From NCBI RefSeq assembly GCF_003116095.1, contig NZ_LGRA01000022.1:257930-321929 (forward strand): a DNA stretch of 64,000 bases, given 5' to 3'. Origin of the DNA: Azospirillum sp. TSO35-2. Lineage in GTDB: Bacteria; Pseudomonadota; Alphaproteobacteria; Azospirillales; Azospirillaceae. The notes under the pieces were generated by a model. It saw only the letters and a program-made list of their open reading frames with translations. It had not been told where the DNA came from and searched no databases. Positions 9,002-17,908 of this stretch are shown here, in pieces. The stretch's first letter is position 1. Each line of letters starts with the position of its first letter. Made by a program: the position numbers and the translations under genes.

Positions 9002-12000
9002 TCACGGTCCTGTCCCTTGCCCCGTTTGCGGCACCGTTGGCCGGGCCGCCGTCTGATCCAGCGCCCGCATGTAGCCCTTCAGGTCGAAGGCGCGCACCAG
9101 GGCGCGCAGCCGCTCGACGAAGAGCAGGGCGCCGGCGTCTTCCGCCTCGATCTCGCGCAGCTTGGCCTCGATCCCGCGAATGTAACCGATCCGGCCGAGC
9201 TGGCGCAGGTCGTCGATGTGACGCAGCGCCGATTCCGGCGGATGGCACTCCGGTCGATGATCAGCGGACGCACCGGCATCCGCCACCGCGCCCCCGGTTT
9301 TTTCCGCCGGGCGGTCGCCGTCCACCGCCATCACCGGCTGGGCCGCCGGCTCCGGCGCCGGCTCGACCGCGTGGATCCATTCCAGCCCGGTCAGCGCCTG
9401 GATGCGGTCGAGCAGGGCGTGGATCTCGATCGGCTTGGCGACGAAGGCGTCGTGCGGCGCCCGGCCGTCGCCCGGCCCCTGCATTTCATAGGCGTTGGCC
9501 GACACCATGATGATGCGGATGGCGTCGGCGCAGCGCCGGCGCAGCGCCTCGGCGATGTCCCAGCCGCTTTCCCCGGGCATCGAGATGTCGAGCATGGCGA
9601 GGTCCGGCTTGCACTGCGCCGCCAGCTCCAGGCAGCCCGCCGCGTCCGAGGCGATGAACAGCACGAAGCCCAGCGGCCGCAGGATGTCGGTCATCAGCGC
9701 CAGATGGTCGCGGTCGTCGTCGGCCAGCAGCACCTTGATCGGCGGCCCGGCATAGCCGGTGATGGCGCGGCGCTCCACCTCCTCGCCCGGCTTGTGCATC
9801 GCCTCCGACAGCAGCAGGCGCACGGTGAAGACGCTGCCCTCGCCCGGCCGGCTGCGCAGCGCGATGTCGCCGCCCATGATCCGGGTCAGCACCCGCGTGA
9901 TGGTCAGCCCCAGCCCGGTGCCGGCCACCGCCCGCACCGCGGCACCCCGCCCGCGCTCGAACGGTTCGAACACGCGGTCCTGATCCTCCTCGCGGATGCC
10001 GATGCCGGTGTCGACGATCTCGAACTCGGCGATCTGGCTGCGGTAGCGGACGTTCAGCGCGACATGGCCGGATTCGGTGTATTTCACCGCGTTGGACAGC
10101 AGGTTGATCAGGATCTGGCGCAGGATCTTGCTGTCGGTGTGGACGTAGGCCGGCAGGTGCGGCACCCGGGCGTAGCGGAACTCCAGCCCCTTGGCGCTGG
10201 CCTGGATGCGGAACATGTCGGCCAACTGGTCGAGGAACTCGATCAGCTTGACCTTGTCGCGGCTGAGCCGGCGCAGCCCCGATTCGATCTTGGAGATGTC
10301 CAGCAGCCCGTCGATCAGGTTCGACAGATGGTCGGCGCTGCGGCGGATGACGCGCACCGCGTCCTGCGGCCGTTCGGTCCGGTTGCTCTCCAGCAGCTGG
10401 GCATAGCCGGAAATCGCGTTCAGCGGCGCCCGGATCTCGTGGCTGACGCCGATGATGTAGCGGCTCTTGGCGGCGTTCGCGGCCTCCGCCACCTCCTTGG
10501 CCTTCTGCAGGGCGGCGTCGGTGCGCTCGTGCGCGGCGATCTCGTCCATCAGCATGGCGGTCTGGCGGGCGGTCTCCTGCTCCGCCTTGTGGCGGCTCTC
10601 ATGGGCCAGCACCAGCAGCCAGGCGGCGACGCCGGACAGGATGAACAGGCAGACGAAGACGGCGAACAGCGCGGTGTGGATGGCGGCGCGCTCGGCGGCG
10701 TCGGCGTTGGTGTACTGGAAGCCGATCACCAGCAGCACGCCGCCGATCACCAGCGAGAACAGCGTCATCACGCCGACGAAATGACCGGCGCGGGTGTGGA
10801 CGCCGACCGCCATCCGTTTCGGCAGCACCCCTTGCAGGAAGCGGGCGATCTGGTCGGCGAAGCGGCTGTCGGTCTTGCACAGATCGTGGCAGCGCGCCTC
10901 CAGCGTGCAGCACAGCGAGCAGATCGGCCCGTCATAGGCCGGGCAGAAGGCCATGTCCGGACGCTCGAACCGGTTCTCGCAGATCGAGCAGCGGATCTCG
11001 GCGGCGTCCGCCGGCAGGCCCGGCGACTGGCGGGCGAGGTAATAGCGCCCCCCGGTCTTCCAGGCGATCAGCGGCGCCGCGGTGAAGGCGACCACCAGCC
11101 CGACGAAGGGCGCCAGCGCCTGGGCCACCGGCCCGAGCAGCCCGAAGAAGGCGGAGGTGGAGCACAGCACCGACAGCCCCATCGCCCCGACGCCGACCGG
11201 GTTGATGTCGTAGAGGTGGGCGCGCTTGAACTCGATCGGCCGCGGGCTGAGCCCCAGCGGCTTGTTGATGGCGAGGTCGGCGGCAACCGCCCCCAGCCAG
11301 CCGACCGCGACGTTGGCGTAGAGGCCGAGGATGCTCTCGATGACACCGAGGATGCCGATCTCCATCAGCAGCAGCGCCAGCAGCACGTTGAACACCAGCC
11401 AGACGACGCGGCCGGGGTGGCTGCGGGTCAGGCGCGAGAAGAAGTTCGACCAGGCGATCGAGCCGGCGTAGGCGTTGGTGACGTTGATCTTGATCTGGCA
11501 GACCACGACGAAGACGCCGGTCAGCGCCAGCGCCACCCCCGGCGAGCCGAAGACGTCGAGGAAGGCCATGTGGTACATCCGCGTCGGCTCCGCCGCCTCC
11601 GCCGCCGACAGCCCGTGCTTGATGGCGAGAAAGGCGAGCAGCGAGCCGGCGACCAGCTTCAGGCTGCCGATCAGCACCCAGCCCGGCCCGCCCGCCAGCA
11701 TTGCCGCCCACCAGCGCGTCCGGCCGATGCGGGCCGCCGGCGGCAGGAAGCGCAGATAGTCGACCTGCTCGCCGATCTGCGGCAACAGCGACAGCAGCAC
11801 CGACGCCGCCATGCCGAAGGGCAGCAGCGCCAGTCCGCCGCCGGAGTTTCCATAGGCGCCCGGCAGCGCCATCCACTCCGCCACCGTCCCGCCGTCGAGC
11901 AGCCAGAGATAGGCCAGCGGCACGCACTGCAGCAGGATCCACACCGGCTGGGTCGCCCACTGCATGCGGCTGATGACGCGGATGCCGTAGACCGCGATCG

Positions 12001-12484
12001 GGATCACCGCCAGCGAGCTGACGACATGGGCGAGCCAGGCCGGGATGCCCAGCACCATGGTCAGCCCGGCCGACATGATGCTGGCCTCGATCGAGAACAG
12101 GATGAAGGTGAAGGAGGCGTAGACCAGCGAGGTGATGGTGGACCCGAGATAGCCGAAGCCGGCGCCGCGGGCGAGCAGGTCGATGTCCACCCCGGCCTTG
12201 GCCGCGTGGTAGGTGATCGGCAGCCCGACCAGGATGCTGAGCACCGCCACCGCCAGGATCGCCGCCATGGCGTTCTCGAAGCCGTAGGCCAGCGTCACCG
12301 CCGCGCCGATCGCCTCGCAGGCCAGGAAGGAGATGGCGCCGAGCGCCGTGTTGGCGACCCGCCACGCCGTCCAGCGCCGCGCCCGCTCGGCGGTGTAGCG
12401 CAGCGCGTAGTCCTCCAGCGTCTGGTTGGCGGCGAGCTGGTTGTACTGCCGGCGTTCACGGACGATCCGTTGCCTCGCGCTCAT
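9002..12484 (-). CDS. NCS1 transporter-like / cysteine cluster / hybrid histidine kinase fusion
   Basis: A 1160-residue membrane sensor. Residues about 40-480 hold roughly 12 hydrophobic segments resembling purine-cytosine permeases (NCS1/CodB), with an N-terminal QTLEDYALRY. Residues 499-536 contain eight cysteines (C499, 502, 514, 522, 525, 526, 532, 536) in zinc-ribbon-like spacing. Two more membrane helices (about 572-590, 605-625) lead into HisKA with SHEIRAPLNA (His682), HATPase, and a receiver with AMLDISMPGESG. A helical tail of about 120 residues follows. It resembles CbrA in principle, where an SLC5 transporter is fused to a kinase. Uptake or sensing of a nucleobase-like or other small nitrogen compound is inference. 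Confidence 0.88.
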   Translation of the reverse strand: MSARQRIVRERRQYNQLAANQTLEDYALRYTAERARRWTAWRVANTALGAISFLACEAIGAAVTLAYGFENAMAAILAVAVLSILVGLPITYHAAKAGVDIDLLARGAGFGYLGSTITSLVYASFTFILFSIEASIMSAGLTMVLGIPAWLAHVVSSLAVIPIAVYGIRVISRMQWATQPVWILLQCVPLAYLWLLDGGTVAEWMALPGAYGNSGGGLALLPFGMAASVLLSLLPQIGEQVDYLRFLPPAARIGRTRWWAAMLAGGPGWVLIGSLKLVAGSLLAFLAIKHGLSAAEAAEPTRMYHMAFLDVFGSPGVALALTGVFVVVCQIKINVTNAYAGSIAWSNFFSRLTRSHPGRVVWLVFNVLLALLLMEIGILGVIESILGLYANVAVGWLGAVAADLAINKPLGLSPRPIEFKRAHLYDINPVGVGAMGLSVLCSTSAFFGLLGPVAQALAPFVGLVVAFTAAPLIAWKTGGRYYLARQSPGLPADAAEIRCSICENRFERPDMAFCPAYDGPICSLCCTLEARCHDLCKTDSRFADQIARFLQGVLPKRMAVGVHTRAGHFVGVMTLFSLVIGGVLLVIGFQYTNADAAERAAIHTALFAVFVCLFILSGVAAWLLVLAHESRHKAEQETARQTAMLMDEIAAHERTDAALQKAKEVAEAANAAKSRYIIGVSHEIRAPLNAISGYAQLLESNRTERPQDAVRVIRRSADHLSNLIDGLLDISKIESGLRRLSRDKVKLIEFLDQLADMFRIQASAKGLEFRYARVPHLPAYVHTDSKILRQILINLLSNAVKYTESGHVALNVRYRSQIAEFEIVDTGIGIREEDQDRVFEPFERGRGAAVRAVAGTGLGLTITRVLTRIMGGDIALRSRPGEGSVFTVRLLLSEAMHKPGEEVERRAITGYAGPPIKVLLADDDRDHLALMTDILRPLGFVLFIASDAAGCLELAAQCKPDLAMLDISMPGESGWDIAEALRRRCADAIRIIMVSANAYEMQGPGDGRAPHDAFVAKPIEIHALLDRIQALTGLEWIHAVEPAPEPAAQPVMAVDGDRPAEKTGGAVADAGASADHRPECHPPESALRHIDDLRQLGRIGYIRGIEAKLREIEAEDAGALLFVERLRALVRAFDLKGYMRALDQTAARPTVPQTGQGTGP

Positions 12485-12593
12485 CCCCGTCCGCCACTCC
12501 GACCCATCGTCATTCCCCCGTCACCGCCACCGCCCCGCATCGTCGGAAGTTTGCCCGCCCTTGGCAAGCCGCATCCCCCGGAAAAGGCGCCGG

Positions 12594-12622
12594 TTGACAG
12601 CACCCCGCCCCGCCGTTAGCTC
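12594..12622 (+). promoter_or_regulatory. Sigma-70-like promoter for the DUF1636 gene
   Basis: A perfect TTGACA (12594-12599), a 17-base spacer and TAGCTC (12617-12622) stand 57 bases before ATG 12679. The layout matches the promoter at 281-309. Confidence 0.5.
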
Positions 12623-12678
12623 TCCGGCGGGCCGGCCCGTCGCCGTCCACGCCTCCTGATCGTTGCGAAAGCGGTTCC

Positions 12679-13092
12679 ATGCCCACCGACCATGACTCCG
12701 TCGAGCTTGTCGTCTGCGAAACCTGCCGCCGTCCCGACGATCCGCCCGACGCCGTCCGGCCGGGTGCGGAGCTGCTGGCGCTGATGGAGCGGGCGTTGGC
12801 GGCCGACCCGGCGCTGGCGCGGTCGGTGCGGCTGCGGCCGATGCGCTGCCTGATGAGCTGCCGCCGCCCCTGCGCCGTCGCGGTGCGCTCGGCCCGGCGG
12901 ATGAGCTATGTCCTGGGCGACCTGCCGCCGGACGACGACGGGGTGGAAACGCTGGCCGCCTATCTGCGCGCCTACGCGGCGACGCCGGATGGGATCGTTC
13001 CGTTCAAGCAATGGCCGCAGGGCGTCAAGGGTCGTTTCGTTTCCCGCATGCCGCCGCTCGACGTGCCGGCCGCCGAGGACGGCGCCGTCTGA
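12679..13092 (+). CDS. DUF1636 family, ferredoxin/thioredoxin-like metal protein
   Basis: A 137-residue protein of unknown function. CETCRR near residue 13 and the RCLMSCRRPC run near residues 56-65 give the Cys pattern of thioredoxin-like [2Fe-2S] ferredoxins, and YVLGDL and VPFKQWPQGVKGRFVSRMPP are family stretches. DUF1636 genes often lie near cobalamin genes in other genomes, but no cobalamin gene or riboswitch is visible here. It is probably monocistronic. Confidence 0.75.
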   Translation: MPTDHDSVELVVCETCRRPDDPPDAVRPGAELLALMERALAADPALARSVRLRPMRCLMSCRRPCAVAVRSARRMSYVLGDLPPDDDGVETLAAYLRAYAATPDGIVPFKQWPQGVKGRFVSRMPPLDVPAAEDGAV

Positions 13093-13117
13093 CCGCCCCC
13101 CTCTGAGAGCGCTGCCC

Positions 13118-13303
13118 TCAGCGATCGCGCGTCTGCATCCACGCCGCTTCGCGCCGGAACAGCCGCCGCGTGTCCTCGCGCAGGCTTTCCCAGGCCAGAC
13201 CGTGCCAGCGCGGCGACTGCCGGCTGTATTGGGTGAACAACGACTGCGCCGCCCGTTCCAGGGCGCTGTCCGCCGGTTCCGAAGATCTGTCGCTCCTGGC
13301 CAT
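13118..13303 (-). CDS. Small conserved-looking hypothetical protein
   Basis: A 61-residue soluble protein of unknown function, rich in Arg, Trp and Ser (SRQSPRWHGLAWESLRED is its most distinctive part). Support comes from GGGAG six bases before ATG 13303, high third-position GC and its own intergenic slot converging with DUF1636. No domain recognised. Confidence 0.55.
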   Translation of the reverse strand: MARSDRSSEPADSALERAAQSLFTQYSRQSPRWHGLAWESLREDTRRLFRREAAWMQTRDR

Positions 13304-13559
13304 CGCTGCTCCCAAACCGAACGCTTGTCATGCTGCGACGCAACGACTTTGAGCGCGGGCGTCTTTCCAAATGGTTACTTTTTCATGACGTGTGAAACTC
13401 TGCGCTTCACTGCGTGAGGTTGCGCGATCGTTGCGGTTCCACGCCCGATCGGCCGGGGAATCGCCGGCATAGAGCCTAGGGCGTAGGACTTTGGCGTAGT
13501 TCGCATTCCGGCGGCGATGGGGCATGTTCCCGGTCGGACTCCACACCATTGACGGACGG

Positions 13560-14090
13560 ATGTCGCCCCAACCCACGCCTGCCTCTTCCCCGCCCCATCG
13601 CTGCGTCGTGTTTTCGGTTGCCGCTCAAGCGCTGGCGCTGCCGGTCGAAGCCGTGCGGCGCTTCTTGCCGTTGCCGCGGCTGGACCGCCTGCCGACCGCG
13701 CCACAGCCGATCGAGGGGGTGTTCCGCTACCAGGGGGAAATCGTGCCGGTCCTGCGGCTGGGCATGCTGCTCGACCTGCCGACGGCGCCGGCGGGGCTCT
13801 ACACGCCGCTGATCCTGATCACCTGGCAGGGGCGGCCGACGGCGCTGCTGGTCGACCGGGTGCATGGCGACGTCGCGGTCGCGCCGGACGAACGGGTGCC
13901 GTCCGAACCGGGGCTGTCGTTCAACGGCTGCGCCATGGGCGGCTTTCCCGACCGCGTCACCGGGCGCGGCGGCACCGTGACGCTGCTCGACCCCCGCCGG
14001 CTGCTGAGCGAGGCCGAATCGCGGCTGCTCGACGCCTTTCACGCGGCGGAGGAGCGGCGGCTCGCCCAGTGGCAGGAGGCCGCGCCATGA
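13560..14090 (+). CDS. cheW: CheW-like scaffold protein 1 of the Che3/Wsp-like operon
   Basis: A 176-residue CheW-domain protein that should couple the receptor to CheA. The domain runs from RCVVFSVAAQALALPV through FRYQGEIVPVLRLGMLL to the ALLVDRVHGDV stretch. It has a C-terminal helix of about 35 residues. ATG 13560 is chosen because the domain begins 14 residues on; an in-frame ATG at 13524 is an alternative. Its stop overlaps the cheR start (ATGA), so translation is coupled. First gene of an eight-gene block. Confidence 0.85.
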   Translation: MSPQPTPASSPPHRCVVFSVAAQALALPVEAVRRFLPLPRLDRLPTAPQPIEGVFRYQGEIVPVLRLGMLLDLPTAPAGLYTPLILITWQGRPTALLVDRVHGDVAVAPDERVPSEPGLSFNGCAMGGFPDRVTGRGGTVTLLDPRRLLSEAESRLLDAFHAAEERRLAQWQEAAP

Positions 14091-15469
14091 TGATCGCCTC
14101 CACCGCCGCGATCGAGGCGATCCGCCGCGACCCGTCCTTCCCGCGCCTGAAGGCGATGGTGATCGACGCCACCGGGCTGGCCTATTACGCCGACAAGGAC
14201 GCCGCCTTCGCCGAGCGCATCCACCGCCGCCTGCCCTTCGGCGCGGTGACGACGGTCGGCGCCTACCTCGCGGCGCTGGAGGCGCAGGGGCCGGGCGGTG
14301 CCGAATACCAGGGGCTGATCAACGAGCTGACGGTCGGCGAGACCTTCTTCTTCCGCTACATCGAGCAGTTCGACGCGCTGCGCGCCGTCGCCATCCCGGA
14401 ATGCCTGCGCCGCAACCAGGCGACGCGCCTGCTGCGGATCTGGAGCGCCGGCTGTTCCATCGGGCCCGAGGCCTACACGATGGAAATCCTGCTGAAGCAG
14501 CATTTCGCCAGCCAGCTCGACGGCTGGCAGGTCCACATCGTCGGCACCGACATCAACGCCGCCTTCCTGGAACAGGCGCGGCGCGGCGTCTATGGCGAGT
14601 GGGCGGTGCGCGGCCTGTCGCCGGACACGCTGGACGCCTGCTTCGACCGCCAGGACAAGCTGTGGTCGGTCAAGCCGATGTACCGGCAATGGACCAGCTT
14701 CATGCCGTTCAACCTGGTGGACGGGGCGATCCCGTCCTACCCCCACGGCATCGGGCATTTCGACATCATCCTGTGCCGCAACGTCATGATCTATTTCGAC
14801 GAGGCGACGCGGCACCGGCTGCTGCAGAACCTGCACGACGCGCTGGCCGACGGTGGCTGGCTGGTGGTCGGCCATGCGGAGGCCGGGCCGCAGATGAACG
14901 AGCTGTTCATCCCGGTGTCGGTGCCCGGCGCCACCCTCTACCGCCGGCAGCTCGAACGGCCGGCACCGGCCGCCCCGCCGGTTGCCCTGCCGGTTTTCGC
15001 GCCGGTCCGGCCGGCGGCGCCGGTCCGCCCAAGGCGCCCGGCCGCCGCGCCGCAACCCGCCGCCGCTCCGGCGGCCCCGCCGGCGGTGTCGGGCCCGCCG
15101 GATTCGGCGGACACCAACGACCGCTCCGCCGTGCTGGAAAACTGCCTCGCCCGTGTCGAGGCCAACCGGCTCGACCCCGGCGTCCATTACCAGCTCGGGC
15201 TGGTGGAGGAGGAGCTGGGCGTCGGCGACCCGGTGGCCGCCTTCAAGCGGGCGCTGTACCTGGACCCCCGCTTCGTGCTCGCCGACTACCATCTGGCGCT
15301 GGCCTACTGGCGGCGCGGCCGGCTGGTCCCGGCGCAACGCCACTTCCGCAACGCGCGGGAAGCGCTGGAGGGCCGCCCCGACGACGAGGCGGTGACCGAC
15401 GGCGGCGGCCTGACCGTGCAGGAGCTGCGCGGCATGCTCGACCTCTGGCTGTCGGGTGAGGAGGGGTGA
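14087..15469 (+). CDS. cheR: CheR methyltransferase with C-terminal TPR segment (WspC-like)
   Basis: A 460-residue receptor glutamate O-methyltransferase. INELTVGETFFFRYIEQFDAL, LRIWSAGCSIGPEAYTM (SAM site), VGTDINAAFLEQAR and DIILCRNVMIYFD are the CheR signatures. A Pro/Ala linker at about 295-345 leads to a TPR-like tail (VHYQLGLVEEELG, FKRALYLDPRF). TPR-bearing CheR is typical of Wsp and other alternative chemosensory systems. AGGAGG nine bases before ATG 14087 fixes the start. It should adapt the MCP encoded two genes downstream. Confidence 0.9.
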   Translation: MMIASTAAIEAIRRDPSFPRLKAMVIDATGLAYYADKDAAFAERIHRRLPFGAVTTVGAYLAALEAQGPGGAEYQGLINELTVGETFFFRYIEQFDALRAVAIPECLRRNQATRLLRIWSAGCSIGPEAYTMEILLKQHFASQLDGWQVHIVGTDINAAFLEQARRGVYGEWAVRGLSPDTLDACFDRQDKLWSVKPMYRQWTSFMPFNLVDGAIPSYPHGIGHFDIILCRNVMIYFDEATRHRLLQNLHDALADGGWLVVGHAEAGPQMNELFIPVSVPGATLYRRQLERPAPAAPPVALPVFAPVRPAAPVRPRRPAAAPQPAAAPAAPPAVSGPPDSADTNDRSAVLENCLARVEANRLDPGVHYQLGLVEEELGVGDPVAAFKRALYLDPRFVLADYHLALAYWRRGRLVPAQRHFRNAREALEGRPDDEAVTDGGGLTVQELRGMLDLWLSGEEG

Positions 15470-16107
15470 TGGACGAGACGCCGCCGACCAGGCCCGACGG
15501 CCGCATCCGCGCCCGCGCCCCCGCGCGCCGCGCCACCGTCGACTGGGACACGGTGCACGGGCAGTTGGCCGACCGCAACGCGGCGCTGGCGGAAACCTTC
15601 GCCGGGCGCGGCCCGTGGGCCGACGCCGTGCTGGGCCGTCGCGCCGAGGAGCTGGCCGCCCCGCCGGTCGGCTTCGACCCCGACCGCGCCGGCGTGCCGA
15701 TGCTGGTCGCCCGCGGGGCGGCGACGCTCTACGGGCTGGAGCTGCGCCATCTCGGCCAGATCGTGCCGATGCCGCGGCTGGCCCGCGTGCCCGGCGCCCC
15801 GCCGGCGATGCTGGGGGTGATCGCCGTCGCCGGCCGGGTGCTGCGGCTGTTCGACCTCGACCGGCTGTGCGGCGGCGCCGTGGGGCTCGGCACGGGGGAG
15901 GGCGGGGACGCCGGCTACGCGGTGGTCCTGCGCACCGGCAGCGGCCGGCCGGCGGCGCTGCGGCTGGATTCGGTCGACCACGTCGTCGCCATCGACCCGC
16001 CGCGGGCGTCCGCCCCGGCGGAGGCCGGTCAATTCGTCAAGGCCATCACCGCGGACCGCATGGCGGTGCTCGACATGGCCGCCCTGCTCGATTTCCTGAA
16101 GACCTGA
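15469..16107 (+). CDS. cheW: CheW-like scaffold protein 2 (WspD-like)
   Basis: A 212-residue second CheW-domain protein. About 70 residues precede the domain (LAETFAGRGPWAD, RRAEELAAPPVGFD), as in WspD. The CheW core is MLVARGAATLYGLELRHLGQIVPMPRLARVPG through LRLFDLDRLC and ALRLDSVDHVVAID. GAGGAGGGG lies just upstream, and the start shares a base with the cheR stop (TGATG). Two CheW proteins of different length around one CheR are characteristic of Wsp/Che3-type operons. Confidence 0.86.
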   Translation: MDETPPTRPDGRIRARAPARRATVDWDTVHGQLADRNAALAETFAGRGPWADAVLGRRAEELAAPPVGFDPDRAGVPMLVARGAATLYGLELRHLGQIVPMPRLARVPGAPPAMLGVIAVAGRVLRLFDLDRLCGGAVGLGTGEGGDAGYAVVLRTGSGRPAALRLDSVDHVVAIDPPRASAPAEAGQFVKAITADRMAVLDMAALLDFLKT

Positions 16108-16137
16108 CACCCGGACAGCCGGGGCTGGAGTCCAAGA

Positions 16138-17826
16138 ATGAACATCAAAGTCGCGCACAAGCTGGTCCTGGGATTCGGGGTGGTCTGTGTCCTGACGGCG
16201 CTGCTGGCGCTGTACCAGATGGCCCGCTTCTCCGACGCGCTGACGGTGATCATGGCGGTGTCCAGCTACGACACCGAGGCGGCCGACATGGTGACGGAGG
16301 TCGGCAACCTCCAGGCGGAGCTGCGCAGCACGCGGGAGAACGCGCTGAACGCGGTGTCGATCGCCAACGTCGAAGGGCGGGTGGCCGACATCCCGACCCT
16401 GCTGCTGCCGGTGCACCGCCATTACGACGAGGTCGGCGTCAAGCTGCGCGACACGCTGGGCCGCCTGCGGGCGATGGTGGCGGAGCGGTCGTCCTCCAGC
16501 GTGACCGACGGCCGCCGCAAGGGCTGGGTCGAGCTGGACACCGCGGTCAACGAGATGTCGCGCGCCATCACCATGGTCGGCGACGAGGCGCGGACGATCT
16601 ACACCATGCTGGAGAGCAACCAGATCGCCGACGCCCTGCAGCGCCGCGACCGGGTGGACGAGCTGCGCAAGAACATGGAGGCGCGCATCGCCGCCGCCCA
16701 GACGGCGATCGACCATCTGACCGAGACCGGCCGGACCGACATCCGGGCGATCTACAATTCGGCGATCCAGTCGTCGCTGATCGCGCTGGTCGCCGTGTTC
16801 CTGATCGCCGTCGCGGTCGCCTACCTGATCGGCAGCTCGATCACCAGGCGGCTGGGCCGCGCCATCGACTTCGTCACCCGGGTCGGCCACGGCGACCTGA
16901 CGCAGGAGATCGCCATCTCCGGCAGGGATGAGCTGGCCATCCTGGGCGAGCACCTGAACGAGATGGCCGGGCGGCTGAAGCTGATGGCGACCACCACCCG
17001 CGAGACGGCCGAGAGCGTCCACGCCGCCACCGCCCAGATCCGCGCCTCCACCCAGCAGCAGTCGGCCAGCGTCACCGAACAGCTGGCGGCGGTGGAGCAG
17101 ACCACGGCGACCCTGTCGGAGATCACCGAGTCCGGCGCCCAGATCAACCGCCGCGCCCAGGACGTCGCCCACGGCGCCCAGACGGTGGCGTCCTCCAGCC
17201 ATTCCGGCATGAAGGCGGTCGACGACACCATCCAGGCGATGGACGCCATCCGCGAGCAGGCGGAGGCGGTGGCCGAGAACATCGTCATGCTGTCCGAGCG
17301 CACCCAGGCGATCGGCGAGATCATCGTGACGGTGAACGACATCGCCGAGCGCTGCCACCTGCTGGCACTGAACGCCGCGATCGAGGCGGCGGCGGCGGGC
17401 GAGCATGGCCGCACCTTCTCGATCGTCGCCGGCGAGATCAAGAGCCTCGCCGACCAGTCGAAGGAGGCGACCGCCCAGGTCCGCTCCAACCTGTCGGAGA
17501 TCCAGCACGGCATCAACGCCTCGGTCATGCTGACGGAGGAGGCGGTGAAGCGCGTCGCCGCCGGCAAGCGCCAGACCGACGCCACCCAGTCGACCATCCG
17601 CACCATGGCGGAGAACATCCAGGAGAGCGTGCTGGCCTTCCAGCAGATCGTCGCCGGCACCAACCAGCAGCAGATCGGCCTGGAGCAGGTGATCCAGGCG
17701 TTGCAGAACATCCGCGAAGCCAGCAGCCAGACCGCCGCCGGCACCCGCCAGCTGGAAGGCGCCGCCGCCAACCTGAACAACCTGGGCCAGGGCCTGGTCG
17801 AAGCGGTGCGGAACTACCGGGTGTGA
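16138..17826 (+). CDS. Methyl-accepting chemotaxis protein
   Basis: A 562-residue inner-membrane receptor. Membrane helices at about 10-28 and 222-243 bracket a periplasmic helical bundle of about 190 residues (4HB type). HAMP follows, then the cytoplasmic hairpin whose tip reads IAERCHLLALNAAIEAAAAGEHGRTFSIVAGE, a divergence from the QTNLLALNAAIEAARAGE text of flagellar receptors. There is no NWETF-like CheR tether at the end. It is the sole receptor in the operon and presumably its input. Confidence 0.9.
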   Translation: MNIKVAHKLVLGFGVVCVLTALLALYQMARFSDALTVIMAVSSYDTEAADMVTEVGNLQAELRSTRENALNAVSIANVEGRVADIPTLLLPVHRHYDEVGVKLRDTLGRLRAMVAERSSSSVTDGRRKGWVELDTAVNEMSRAITMVGDEARTIYTMLESNQIADALQRRDRVDELRKNMEARIAAAQTAIDHLTETGRTDIRAIYNSAIQSSLIALVAVFLIAVAVAYLIGSSITRRLGRAIDFVTRVGHGDLTQEIAISGRDELAILGEHLNEMAGRLKLMATTTRETAESVHAATAQIRASTQQQSASVTEQLAAVEQTTATLSEITESGAQINRRAQDVAHGAQTVASSSHSGMKAVDDTIQAMDAIREQAEAVAENIVMLSERTQAIGEIIVTVNDIAERCHLLALNAAIEAAAAGEHGRTFSIVAGEIKSLADQSKEATAQVRSNLSEIQHGINASVMLTEEAVKRVAAGKRQTDATQSTIRTMAENIQESVLAFQQIVAGTNQQQIGLEQVIQALQNIREASSQTAAGTRQLEGAAANLNNLGQGLVEAVRNYRV

Positions 17827-17854
17827 CGATGCCTTGCCGAAACCAGCCTGGATC

Positions 17855-17878
17855 CCCCTCTCCCCGGGGGGAGAGGGG
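17855..17878. repeat. CCCTCTCCC palindrome copy 1
   Basis: Arms CCCCTCTCCCC and GGGGAGAGGGG (11 bases) are separated by two bases, between the MCP and cheA genes. It belongs to the dispersed family also seen at 42825, 45157, 54231 and 63724. It lies inside an operon and is therefore unlikely to be a full terminator; it could attenuate transcription or affect mRNA stability. Confidence 0.7.
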
Positions 17879-17908
17879 ACCAAGTATCGCCACGGTGGAG
17901 CGTCGCTG

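Noticed and set aside
8158..12619. Long plus-strand open frames (450 and 1290 codons) opposite the NCS1-kinase and its regulator
   Set aside because: The products are low-complexity His/Gln/Arg/Gly text complementary to conserved kinase motifs; these are antisense shadows.
12485..12678. Cobalamin riboswitch before the DUF1636 gene
   Set aside because: DUF1636 often sits near cobalamin genes, so the leader was read for a B12-box-like core; none was seen.
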